DNA of 64,000 bases. Source: UBA3839 sp902776985. Its GTDB lineage: Bacteria; Bacteroidota; Bacteroidia; Bacteroidales; Bacteroidaceae. The notes under the pieces were generated by a model, which was not told the origin of the DNA, made no database searches, and worked only from the letters and a program-made list of their open reading frames with translations. The translations under genes and the position numbers were made by a program. Shown one piece after another: positions 23,316 to 31,923 of the stretch (position 1 is the stretch's first letter; every line of letters starts with the position of its first letter). The stretch covers positions 73,080 to 137,079 of the forward strand of contig CACYSD010000002.1 in assembly GCA_902776985.1 (NCBI GenBank). Direction: 5' to 3'.

Positions 23316-24035
23316 TTATTGAGTTTTTAAGTTCATCAGATGCACAGCTACGAGAGCAGCGGTTTCGGTTCTCAAGCGGCTCTTTCCGAGCGAGACAGGA
23401 ACGAAACCAGCCTGCATAGCCTGCTTCACTTCGTCGATGCTGAAGTCGCCCTCCGGACCAATCATCACCACACAGTCATGTCCTGCTTGCAGCACATCCT
23501 TCAGCTCCAGCTTAGCCTGAAGGTCTTCCTGCTCGTAGCAATGGCAAATATATTTATCACCATGGAAAGGCTGGCGGATAAAATCCTTGAAAGGAGTCAT
23601 GGCGTTGAGCTGTGGCCTGTACGCCTTGCGGCTCTGCTTCACCGCAGAGATGATGATTTTGTCGATTCGCGGCAACTTCACCTCGGTTCGCTCAGAGAAC
23701 TGGCAACGCAGGAACGTCAGTTCGTCAAACCCTATCTCCGTAGCCTTCTCTGCCAGCCACTCTATTCTGTCCATGTTCTTGGTAGGAGCCATAGCCAGGT
23801 GGAGGTGCGGATTCCACTGGCGCTGCTGAGGCAGAGCCTCGGTTATGGAGTAGCAGCAATGGCGCTTGTCCGCCGCATCTATCACAGCACGGTAGAATGT
23901 ACCCTCGCCGTCCATCAGCATGATTTCGTCGCCCTCCGTCAGGCGCAAGACACGCAAAGCATGTGCCGCTTCCTCCTCCGGCAACTCATTCACATTGGCT
24001 GCGCCAGGAACATAGAAATAGCGAACTTCTTTCAT
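23316..24035 (-). CDS. rsmE: 16S rRNA m3U1498 methyltransferase
   Basis: 239 residues, SPOUT-class. Typical stretches: EEAAHALRVLRLTEGDEIMLMDG near 20, LHLAMAPTKNMDRIEWLAEKATEIGFDEL near 77, and the SAM-binding knot VVMIGPEGDFSIDEVKQAMQAGFVPVSLGKSRLRTETAALVAV near 190-232. Methylates N3 of U1498 in helix 44. The ATG overlaps the tsaD stop by 4 bp, indicating translational coupling. Confidence 0.96.
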   Translation of the reverse strand: MKEVRYFYVPGAANVNELPEEEAAHALRVLRLTEGDEIMLMDGEGTFYRAVIDAADKRHCCYSITEALPQQRQWNPHLHLAMAPTKNMDRIEWLAEKATEIGFDELTFLRCQFSERTEVKLPRIDKIIISAVKQSRKAYRPQLNAMTPFKDFIRQPFHGDKYICHCYEQEDLQAKLELKDVLQAGHDCVVMIGPEGDFSIDEVKQAMQAGFVPVSLGKSRLRTETAALVAVHLMNLKTQ

Positions 24036-25054
24036 GCCAGTAGTCTTGCAAAAGCAGGTGCATCGATATCACAGTACTGCTTGTCGAGATACTTGAAATA
24101 AGCAGCCACGCCAATCATCGCCGCATTGTCGGTAGTATAGCTGAATTTAGGGATGAACACTTCCCAGCGATACCTGCGGGCATAGTCATGGAAGGCGTTG
24201 CGCAATCCGTTGTTGGCAGACACGCCACCTGCCACAGCCACCTGGTTGATGCCGGTGTCGCGGGCAGCCTTCAGAAGTTTCTTCATAAGGATGTCCACAA
24301 TCGTCTTCTCGAGCGAAGCGGCGAGGTCCTCCTTGTGGTGCTCCACGAAGTCAGGATCATCCTTCTGCCAGTCACGCAGGGAATAGAGGAACGAAGTCTT
24401 CAATCCAGAGAAACTATAGTCATAGCCCTTGATATTAGGTTTGGCAAACGAGAAAGCGAAAGGATTGCCCTGACGCGCCAGCTTGTCGATAATAGGTCCA
24501 CCTGGGTAGCCCAGTCCCATCACCTTAGCGCACTTGTCAATCGCCTCACCTGCGGCATCGTCAATGGTCTGTCCCAGAATCTCCATGTCGTTGTAGGCAT
24601 TCACCTTCACTATCTGGGAATTTCCGCCACTCACGAGCAGGCACAGGAACGGGAACTGGGGAATGTGCGCCTCCACACCGTCCTCGCGGATGAAATGGGC
24701 AAGGATATGTCCGTGCAGGTGATTTACATCCACCAGAGGGATTCCAAGCGAAAGAGCCATGCCCTTCGCAAACGACACACCCACGAGCAGGCTGCCGAGC
24801 AGACCCGGTCCGCGGGTAAATCCTATGCACGACAACTGATCCCTGCCTATGCCGGCACGTTTCAATGCCTGATCCACCACCGGCACTATATTCTGCTGGT
24901 GAGCACGGCTGGCGAGTTCTGGCACCACGCCGCCATACGCTTCATGCACAGCCTGGCTTGCCGTCACATTCGACAGCAGCACATCGCCGCGCATCACCGC
25001 CGCCGACGTATCGTCGCACGACGATTCTATTGCTAGTACATATGGAGCTTCCAC
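24032..25054 (-). CDS. tsaD: tRNA N6-threonylcarbamoyladenosine transferase TsaD
   Basis: 340 residues. ASKHA fold with the family signature near residue 9 (IESSCDDTSAAVM), the metal-binding motif ELASRAHQQNIVPVV (H near 52), LLVSGGNSQIV near 137, GEAIDKCAKVMGLGYPGGP near 170 and the C-terminal ADNAAMIGVA-type region (TTDNAAMIGVAAYF). Transfers the threonylcarbamoyl group to A37 of ANN-decoding tRNAs, working with TsaB and TsaE. Precedes rsmE. Confidence 0.97.
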   Translation of the reverse strand: MEAPYVLAIESSCDDTSAAVMRGDVLLSNVTASQAVHEAYGGVVPELASRAHQQNIVPVVDQALKRAGIGRDQLSCIGFTRGPGLLGSLLVGVSFAKGMALSLGIPLVDVNHLHGHILAHFIREDGVEAHIPQFPFLCLLVSGGNSQIVKVNAYNDMEILGQTIDDAAGEAIDKCAKVMGLGYPGGPIIDKLARQGNPFAFSFAKPNIKGYDYSFSGLKTSFLYSLRDWQKDDPDFVEHHKEDLAASLEKTIVDILMKKLLKAARDTGINQVAVAGGVSANNGLRNAFHDYARRYRWEVFIPKFSYTTDNAAMIGVAAYFKYLDKQYCDIDAPAFARLLA

Positions 25055-25101
25055 ACTTTAAGTTCTTAAGATTTTGAGTTTTTGAGTTTATTTTTTTGTC
25101 A

Positions 25102-25177
25102 AGAATTAGAGAATTTTATTTTTTTTGAATTCTCCGGAACAATTTTCGCAAAGCGAAAAGAATAATTCTCTAATTCT
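25102..25177. repeat. Nested inverted repeat between map and tsaD
   Basis: AGAATTAGAGAATT (25102-25115) and AATTCTCTAATTCT (25164-25177) are perfect complements. Inside them TTTTCGC-aaa-GCGAAAA (25143-25159) is a second perfect hairpin. AAGATTTTGAG/CTCAAAATCTT extend the symmetry outside. It is A/T rich and lies in the 5' region of tsaD. Confidence 0.75.
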
Positions 25178-25299
25178 CAAAATCTTGATATAATAATTTG
25201 TTTTTGAGTTCTTAAGGTATAATGTTTTCAACTTTAGTAGCTTCGGGCAAAGCTCCGAAGAATTATTCATTCTTCATTCTTCACTTAGAAGGGGTCTTC

Positions 25300-26166
25300 T
25301 TAATACGTCAGTACTTCTACTCCCTTTTCCGTCATCAGCAGGGTGTGTTCCCACTGAGCGCTGGGCAGTTCGTCCTCAGTCACCACAGTCCAGCCGTCGT
25401 CCTCATCCACAAACACACGCCAGTCGCCCATGTTTATCATCGGTTCGATAGTGAACACCATTCCCGGTACGAGCAACATGCCACTACCCCTCTTGCCGTA
25501 GTGCACGATGTCGGGGTCTTCGTGAAACTCATTCCCCACTCCGTGTCCGCACAGGTCGCGCACCACGGTGAATCCGTTCTTGTGGGCATGCTTGGCTATC
25601 TCATAGCCTATATCACCCACGAAGCAGTAGGGATGGCACGCCTCTATGCCTATGTTTAGGCACTCCTTAGCCACGTCCACCAGTTTCTGTTTCTGCGGCG
25701 TAGTCTTGCCGATTACGAACATACGTGAGGCGTCGGCATAATATCCATCGAGGATTGTAGTCACGTCCACATTGATGATGTCACCCTCGCAGAGTATCTC
25801 ATCCTCGCTAGGAATGCCGTGACACACCACCTCGTCAATGCTCGTGCACACGCTCTTCGGAAATCCTTCGTAGTTCAGGGGAGCGGGGATCCCTCCATGC
25901 TCCACCGTGAAGTTATGGACAAGCGTGTTGATTTCCTCGGTCGACATACCCTCTCTGATGTTTTCCGCCACGTAGTCCAGTACTCTGGTATTGAGCACGC
26001 CAGCCTTGCGGATGCCCTCTATCTGTTCAGGAGTCTTGATGAGTTCACGTCGTGGCACTTTCTTTCCACGGTTCTCCCACCCCATGATTATCTTGTCCAT
26101 CTCCGTGAGGGGCTGTCCGCTGATAGCATGCCATACTTTTTTACTCTTATTCTTTCCTATCATCAT
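25300..26166 (-). CDS. map: Type I methionine aminopeptidase
   Basis: 288 residues, with about 40 extra N-terminal residues compared with E. coli MetAP. The five metal ligands are visible: D in INVDVTTILDGYYAD (two Asp near 143 and 154), H in DLCGHGVGNEFHEDP, E in MVFTIEPMINMG and E in SAQWEHTLL. Removes the initiator methionine. Monocistronic, with a -7 element at 26197-26204. Confidence 0.97.
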   Translation of the reverse strand: MMIGKNKSKKVWHAISGQPLTEMDKIIMGWENRGKKVPRRELIKTPEQIEGIRKAGVLNTRVLDYVAENIREGMSTEEINTLVHNFTVEHGGIPAPLNYEGFPKSVCTSIDEVVCHGIPSEDEILCEGDIINVDVTTILDGYYADASRMFVIGKTTPQKQKLVDVAKECLNIGIEACHPYCFVGDIGYEIAKHAHKNGFTVVRDLCGHGVGNEFHEDPDIVHYGKRGSGMLLVPGMVFTIEPMINMGDWRVFVDEDDGWTVVTEDELPSAQWEHTLLMTEKGVEVLTY

Positions 26167-26196
26167 GAATAATGTTATTGAAATTCAATCAACTTG

Positions 26197-26204
26197 CAAA
26201 GTTA
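26197..26204 (-). promoter_or_regulatory. -7 element upstream of map
   Basis: Minus strand TAACTTTG, matching TAnnTTTG, 31 bp before the map ATG. No convincing TTTG box at the right distance upstream. Confidence 0.5.
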
Positions 26205-26421
26205 CTCTTTTATTTTGGAAAAACTAATAATCATGTGGTAAAATTATTTAATGAAAGTAAACCAGCCTATTTCAGCACAAGACAAAAAACACTAAGTATT
26301 CAACATAAATCACCGCTATGGTTTTGAAAAATCACAACGTTCAAAAAACATAGAGATTTGATATTTGCTATCGGGTTGATGTTTTTTTTAGTAAAAAGGA
26401 TATTATGACCGAAAAAAAGAG

Positions 26422-26429
26422 TAAATTTG
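26422..26429 (+). promoter_or_regulatory. -7 element upstream of the 26461 lipoprotein gene
   Basis: TAAATTTG matches the consensus, 31 bp before the ATG. The -33 box is not evident. The rest of 26205-26420 is A/T rich with nothing else I can name. Confidence 0.5.
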
Positions 26430-26460
26430 CAGATTATAACTAATAATAAAGCATAGACAT

Positions 26461-27048
26461 ATGAAAATCGAAAGAATCTCACTTGCACTAACGATGATTA
26501 TAACTATTGTGGCGTGTGGTAACAACAAGCAGGAAAACACTAAGGAAACTGAAGCATGGGAAGCTCCAGAAGAAATACACTCCGAACTGATGAGTTTGGA
26601 AAAACGCTCGCACACGGAAACAGTGATTGTAAAAGGCGAGAAATATACTTACGCATTCACATTCGAGCCATCTGACTCTCTCCCTGTCATCGTGAACGCA
26701 GAAGGACAGAAATATCGAGACAATACTGCAACACTGACCATCAAGCATAATGGTGAGACTTTTTTCCATCAGGTATTCACGAAGAAGACTTTTGCGGATT
26801 TCAGCGATTATCTGAGTTTCGAAAACTCTGCTCTAATAGGTTTCAACTATAACTACAACAAAGCTGACAATCACGACGGTCTGTACTTTATAGCAACAAT
26901 CGGTGATCCAGACCCTGCCCTTGAATTGGTGTCTCCAGTGGAGATAACGATTCTGCCAGGAAACAAGTTCTCACTCCAGCCAGCTGAAGACGTGGAAACA
27001 GAACCACTGGAGCCAGGATTGCGTTTAGAACCGGAGCAGTTTGAGTAA
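26461..27048 (+). CDS. Putative lipoprotein of unknown function (DUF4738-like)
   Basis: 195 residues. Lipoprotein signal with lipobox IVAC at residues 16-19. The mature part is a beta-rich domain of about 130 residues (YTYAFTFEPSDSLPVIVNAEGQKYRDNTATLTIKHNGETFFHQVFTKKTF) ending in an acidic, proline-containing tail. The pattern resembles DUF4738, a Bacteroidales lipoprotein family, but I am not certain. Single gene with its own -7 element. Confidence 0.7.
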   Translation: MKIERISLALTMIITIVACGNNKQENTKETEAWEAPEEIHSELMSLEKRSHTETVIVKGEKYTYAFTFEPSDSLPVIVNAEGQKYRDNTATLTIKHNGETFFHQVFTKKTFADFSDYLSFENSALIGFNYNYNKADNHDGLYFIATIGDPDPALELVSPVEITILPGNKFSLQPAEDVETEPLEPGLRLEPEQFE

Positions 27049-27167
27049 AAATTAACCGCTACCTGACCTATCCCTTCATGTAGAGGAACAGATGCCTTAT
27101 ACGAGAGATATTTTTTTAGGTATTTCAATAAAAAGTGCAGTGATAAATGTGATGAGTGACTGCAAAA

Positions 27168-27220
27168 CTGACAAAATGGCGCAAGAAAAAGGAATTTCCC
27201 CTTAATGGCATATTATTTGA
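27168..27220 (+). promoter_or_regulatory. Possible sigma-54-type promoter of clpC with upstream inverted motif
   Basis: TGGCATATTATTTGAA (27206-27221) has GG at 27207-27208 and GA at 27219-27220 separated by 10 bp, the -24/-12 geometry of sigma-54 promoters, with GA in place of GC. About 25 bp further up CTGACAAAATGGC (27168-27180) is an imperfect inverted motif. No TAnnTTTG element is present, although most genes here have one. Weak call by pattern only. Confidence 0.4.
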
Positions 27221-27257
27221 ATAATATAAAACTTAAATAACTTAAGAACATACTCCA

Positions 27258-29780
27258 TTGACTGAAAACTATTCTGAATTACTGAAACAAGTGTTGCAAT
27301 ACAGCAAAGAAGAGGCAACACGACTTGGGAACGACTATATTGGTCCTGAGCACCTGTTACTGGGCATCATTAGAGATGGCGACAACAGAGCTATCGATGC
27401 ACTGCAAAGAGGAAGCAATCTGGACGTTATGACTATTAAGTCACAACTGGAGAAAAGAATCAGAAGAAACGAGCAACTGACGTTTGGTGCTAATGATATC
27501 TCACTGAACGACACTTCTAACTCAGTACTGAGACTGAGTATCCTCGAATCAAGGCTGATGCGGGCACAGTCGGTGGGGGTTGAACACTTATTATTGGCTA
27601 TTATGAAACACAAAGATAACCTACCTGCACACATTCTGGAAGACTCTGACGCAAGCTATGACAGTCTGTTCAAATTCCTGTCAAAGCCTGCCACTTCGCC
27701 ACGTGGTGATGTGGACTTCGACGACGAGGAGGAAGACACTCCGCCTGTGGACAAGGGCTGCCAGGGACAGGGCAGCGGCAACACCGCCACCGCCACTGGC
27801 ACCACTCATGATAAGAGTACCGACACTCCTGCCATTGACTCCTTCGGCTACGACCTCACCAAGGCTGCACGCAACAACCAGTTGGATCCAGTGGTGGGAA
27901 GGGACAAGGAAATAGAGCGACTCATACAAATCCTAAGCCGCAGGAAGAAGAACAATCCCGTGCTTATCGGTGACCCGGGTGTAGGAAAGAGTGCGATTGT
28001 AGAAGGACTGGCGCGCAGAATCAACGAACACAGGGTGCCGAGGATGCTTCGCGACAAACGTCTGGTCACTCTCGACATGAGTAGTGTGGTGGCTGGAACG
28101 AAGTACCGCGGTCAGTTTGAGGAGAGAATGAAGACCATCATCTCCGAACTCAAGAACAACAAAGACATAATCATCTTCATTGATGAGATACATACCCTCG
28201 TAGGTGCTGGCAACCAGGCTGGACAGATGGACGCAGCCAACATGATGAAGCCAGCACTTGCCCGAGGTGAGCTGCAATGCATCGGTGCCACAACGCTCGA
28301 CGAATACCGCAACAGCATAGAAAAGGACGGTGCGCTGGAACGCCGATTCCAGAAGATTGTGGTGCAGCCAACTACAGAGGAAGAGACGCTCGAAATTCTC
28401 CACAACATCAAGGAGCGCTACGAAGAACACCACAACGTGACCTATACCGACGAAGCCCTGAAGTCGTGTGTGACTCTGACCAGCCGCTACGTAACTGACC
28501 GCAGCTTCCCCGACAAAGCCATCGACGTGATGGACGAAGTAGGTGCGCGTGTGCACCTTGGCGACACCAATGTGCCCAAGGTCATAGAAGAGCTGGAAGC
28601 TGAGATAGCTACTGCCAACGCTCACAAGGACATGGCTGTGAAAAGCCAGAACTTCGAACTGGCTGCCAATTTCCGCGACCAGGTGAAGCAGTTGCAGACT
28701 GAACTCAACATCAAAAAGCAGGAATGGCAGGCAAGCATCACCGAAAACCGCGAGACGGTGGATTGCAGTCAGGTGGAAGAGACTGTCGCCATGATGACTG
28801 GTATTCCCGTGCAGCGTATGGCTTCGGCAGACGGCATCCGCCTGAAAGGAATGCGTGAGGAGTTGAAATCCAAGATAATCGCACAGGACGACGCCATTGA
28901 CAAACTGGTTTCATCCATCCAGCGCTCACGTGTAGGTCTGAACGACCCTAACCGCCCGATCGGCACATTCATGTTCCTCGGTCCTACGGGTGTGGGTAAG
29001 ACATTCCTTGCCAAGCAACTGGCTGAACACATGTTCGGCACAGTCGACGCCATCATCCGCATCGACATGTCGGAATACATGGAGAAATTCACCGTGAGCC
29101 GACTGGTGGGAGCGCCTCCAGGATATGTGGGTTACGAAGAGGGTGGACTGCTGACCGAGAAAGTGCGTCGCAAGCCCTACTCCATCGTTCTGCTCGACGA
29201 GATAGAGAAGGCTCACCCTGATGTTTTCAACATACTGCTGCAGGTGATGGACGAAGGACGACTGACCGACACCGGTGGCAGAACGGTGGATTTCCGCAAC
29301 ACGGTAATCATCATGACATCCAACGCCGGAACACGCCAGCTGAAGGAATTCGGACGCGGCATCGGTTTTGCAGCCATGCAGGGCGTGGGCGAGAAGGAGA
29401 TGTCGCGCAGCGTGATTCGCAAGGCTCTGGAAAAACAGTTCAGCCCGGAATTCCTGAACCGCATCGACGACATCATCACCTTCGACCAGCTGGATCTCAA
29501 TGCCATACTCAAAATTATAGAACTGGAGCTTAAGCCTCTCTATAGTCGCATCGAAGCATTGGGTTATAAGCTGCAGATCAGCGATGAAGCCAAGGAGTTT
29601 ATTGCCAACCAGGGCTACGACAAGCAGTTTGGTGCAAGACCGCTTCGACGTGCCATCCAGACTCATCTGGAGGACGGCATCTCCGAACTCATCGTTGAGG
29701 AAAAGGTTCACGAAGGATGCACCATAACCGCAAAGATGGGCGGCGACGATGCTAAAAAAGTGATTTTGGAAGTATCATGA
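27258..29780 (+). CDS. clpC: ClpC-type AAA+ chaperone/protease ATPase
   Basis: 840 residues. Two ClpN repeats (about 1-140; YIGPEHLLLGIIRDGDN and VGVEHLLLAIMKH), an acidic Gly/Thr-rich linker (150-190), AAA1 with Walker A GDPGVGKSA near 238, a UVR motif near 450-480, and AAA2 with GPTGVGKTF near 576. Unfolds substrates for ClpP. The start codon is TTG at 27258: an in-frame stop lies 15 bp upstream and no ATG matches the family N-terminus, so TTG is the only good choice. mltG overlaps the stop by 4 bp. Confidence 0.95.
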   Translation: MTENYSELLKQVLQYSKEEATRLGNDYIGPEHLLLGIIRDGDNRAIDALQRGSNLDVMTIKSQLEKRIRRNEQLTFGANDISLNDTSNSVLRLSILESRLMRAQSVGVEHLLLAIMKHKDNLPAHILEDSDASYDSLFKFLSKPATSPRGDVDFDDEEEDTPPVDKGCQGQGSGNTATATGTTHDKSTDTPAIDSFGYDLTKAARNNQLDPVVGRDKEIERLIQILSRRKKNNPVLIGDPGVGKSAIVEGLARRINEHRVPRMLRDKRLVTLDMSSVVAGTKYRGQFEERMKTIISELKNNKDIIIFIDEIHTLVGAGNQAGQMDAANMMKPALARGELQCIGATTLDEYRNSIEKDGALERRFQKIVVQPTTEEETLEILHNIKERYEEHHNVTYTDEALKSCVTLTSRYVTDRSFPDKAIDVMDEVGARVHLGDTNVPKVIEELEAEIATANAHKDMAVKSQNFELAANFRDQVKQLQTELNIKKQEWQASITENRETVDCSQVEETVAMMTGIPVQRMASADGIRLKGMREELKSKIIAQDDAIDKLVSSIQRSRVGLNDPNRPIGTFMFLGPTGVGKTFLAKQLAEHMFGTVDAIIRIDMSEYMEKFTVSRLVGAPPGYVGYEEGGLLTEKVRRKPYSIVLLDEIEKAHPDVFNILLQVMDEGRLTDTGGRTVDFRNTVIIMTSNAGTRQLKEFGRGIGFAAMQGVGEKEMSRSVIRKALEKQFSPEFLNRIDDIITFDQLDLNAILKIIELELKPLYSRIEALGYKLQISDEAKEFIANQGYDKQFGARPLRRAIQTHLEDGISELIVEEKVHEGCTITAKMGGDDAKKVILEVS

Positions 29781-30808
29781 AGAAGACCGCACGACGTTAT
29801 ATGATAATAATCTCTGCAATTGTCATTCTGGTAGTAATAGCATTCATTGCTGCCAAAATGACAATTGGCAGTATTATGCACAACGAGCAGCCGGTATTCA
29901 TATACATAGACCATGACGACGACATCGACTCTGTCTGTGCCAAGATAGAAGATGCAGGCCAGCCATCGACCATGACAGGTTTCAAACTGCTTGCAAAGCT
30001 GACAAAATACCAAAGCAACATTCGTACGGGACGCTATGTGATAGACCCGGGAATGACCATGCTGCAGTTGGTGAGAAGACTCAGAAACCATGAGCAATGT
30101 CCTGTGCAGCTCGTAGTGCCTTCTGTGCACACTACCGATAAGCTCGCAGAACGGCTCTGTCAGTCGCTCATGATTGACTCCGCTGCCATCAGCAAGGTCA
30201 TGCACAACCCCACCCTGCAGCACCAATGGGGCTACAACGACACTACACTTATGGCAATGATTATCCCCAACACCTACGAAGTGTGGTGGGACATCTCAGC
30301 TAATCAACTTATAGAACGGCTGCACAAGGAATCGGAGAATTTCTGGGACAAAACACGCAAAAGCAAGGCAGCCAAGCTGGGACTGAAACCTACCGAAGTA
30401 GTAACCCTTGCTAGCATCGTGGACTCCGAGACTGCCTACACTCCAGAGAAGCCAACCATTGCAGGACTCTACCTCAACCGCCTGATGAAGGGAATGCCTC
30501 TGCAGAGCGACCCGACAATTCTCTTTGCAATCGGAGACTTCACCCGCCAGCGTGTGTTGTCGGAAGACCTGCAAGTGGAATCGCCATACAACACCTATAA
30601 ATATGCAGGACTGCCACCAGGACCTATCCGGATGGCTTCCATCTCTGCTATCGACGCTGTGCTGAATCCTCTCAAGAGCGACTATATATATATGTGTGCC
30701 AAAGAGGACTTCTCAGGCAGCCACAATTTCGCAGTAACCTACAGCGAACACATGGCAAACGCACGCCGCTACCAGCAGGCACTTAACCAGAGAGGAATAA
30801 GGAAATGA
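29777..30808 (+). CDS. mltG: Endolytic murein transglycosylase MltG
   Basis: 343 residues. One N-terminal membrane helix (9-31), a LysM-like region, then the YceG domain with LASIVDSETAYTPEKPTIAGLYLNRLMKGMPLQSDPTI near 215-250 and YNTYKYAGLPPGPI near 272. Cuts nascent glycan strands in the periplasm and sets strand length. In most members the first part reads IVExET; here it is IVDSET, so the first of two conserved acidic residues is Asp while the second Glu is kept. Overlaps clpC (4 bp) and the glycosyltransferase (4 bp). Confidence 0.93.
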   Translation: MKKTARRYMIIISAIVILVVIAFIAAKMTIGSIMHNEQPVFIYIDHDDDIDSVCAKIEDAGQPSTMTGFKLLAKLTKYQSNIRTGRYVIDPGMTMLQLVRRLRNHEQCPVQLVVPSVHTTDKLAERLCQSLMIDSAAISKVMHNPTLQHQWGYNDTTLMAMIIPNTYEVWWDISANQLIERLHKESENFWDKTRKSKAAKLGLKPTEVVTLASIVDSETAYTPEKPTIAGLYLNRLMKGMPLQSDPTILFAIGDFTRQRVLSEDLQVESPYNTYKYAGLPPGPIRMASISAIDAVLNPLKSDYIYMCAKEDFSGSHNFAVTYSEHMANARRYQQALNQRGIRK

Positions 30809-31923
30809 AGATACTATTGCTTGGTGAATACAGCAACGTACACTGGACTTTGGCTGAAGGACTGCGCAAGCTAGGGCATGAAGTCTGTGTCGTAAGCGAT
30901 GGTGACCGATGGAAGGGATACAAGAGAGACGTTGACCTCAGCCGAAAGTCGTTCTCCTTGGTTGACACAATGAAGTATATGGCAAAGGTACACCGCCTTA
31001 TGCCGAAGCTTCGCAACTACGACGTGGTGCAGATCATCAATCCCATATTCCTTGACCTGAGAGCAAGCAGGAACCTGCCTTTCTACAAATCCCTGCGCCG
31101 ACACAACAAGAGAATGTTCATGTGTGCATTCGGAATGGATTACTACTGGGTGAAGACCTGTCTCGACTGCAAGACATTCCGCTACTCCGACTTCAACCTG
31201 GGAAGCAGGCTGAGAACAGAGGAACCGTTTAACCGGCAATTTATAAAAGACTGGATGGGCGATGAGAAGAAACCGCTCAACGAATATATTGCCCAGGACT
31301 GCGACGGCATCATCACCGGACTGTACGAATACGACGCCTGTTACCGACCTGTATTCCCGGACAAGACTCATTATATTCCCTTCCCCATTGACATGACGGG
31401 AGTGAATCGAGTGGCTGAATACCATGAAGGCGACAAGGTTCGCATCTTTATAGGGATACAGAAGAACAAGTCGGAATACAAAGGCACAGACATCATGCTC
31501 CGTGCCGCAGAAAAGGTACAAAGGAAATACGCAGACATGGTGGAACTGGTGAAAGTGGAATCAGTTCCTTTTGAAGAGTATCAAGACACCATGAATTCCT
31601 GCCACATCATGCTCGACCAGCTCTACGGCTACTCTCCGGCAATGAATGCATTGCTGGCCATGTCGAAGGGAATGGTGGTAGTAGGTGGTGGCGAGGAAGA
31701 AACCTACGACATATTAGAAGAAAAGGAACTGCGTCCGATTATAAACGTAGTTCCTGAAGAAGAAGATGTCTACAACAAACTGGAGCAGCTCATCCTCAAT
31801 CCGTCAATCATCCCCGTGCTCTCACAGCAAAGCATAGACTTCATACGCCGACATCACGACTATGTGAAAGTAGCAGAGGAATATGTGAAGGTCTTTACTT
31901 CTTTACCAACTTCAAAGAAGTGA
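30805..31923 (+). CDS. GT4-like glycosyltransferase
   Basis: 372 residues. GT-B fold features: KILLLGEYSNVHWTLAEGLRKLGHEVCVVSDGD at the N-terminus, FIGIQKNKSEYKGTDIMLRAAEKV near 217, and the C-terminal donor region DTMNSCHIMLDQLYGYSPAMNALLAMSKGMVVVGGGEEE near 265-305 (equivalent to the EX7E area). Acceptor and sugar unknown. Translationally coupled to mltG, so a cell-envelope role is likely. The 3' end overlaps the convergent lipoprotein gene by 29 bp. Confidence 0.82.
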   Translation: MKILLLGEYSNVHWTLAEGLRKLGHEVCVVSDGDRWKGYKRDVDLSRKSFSLVDTMKYMAKVHRLMPKLRNYDVVQIINPIFLDLRASRNLPFYKSLRRHNKRMFMCAFGMDYYWVKTCLDCKTFRYSDFNLGSRLRTEEPFNRQFIKDWMGDEKKPLNEYIAQDCDGIITGLYEYDACYRPVFPDKTHYIPFPIDMTGVNRVAEYHEGDKVRIFIGIQKNKSEYKGTDIMLRAAEKVQRKYADMVELVKVESVPFEEYQDTMNSCHIMLDQLYGYSPAMNALLAMSKGMVVVGGGEEETYDILEEKELRPIINVVPEEEDVYNKLEQLILNPSIIPVLSQQSIDFIRRHHDYVKVAEEYVKVFTSLPTSKK

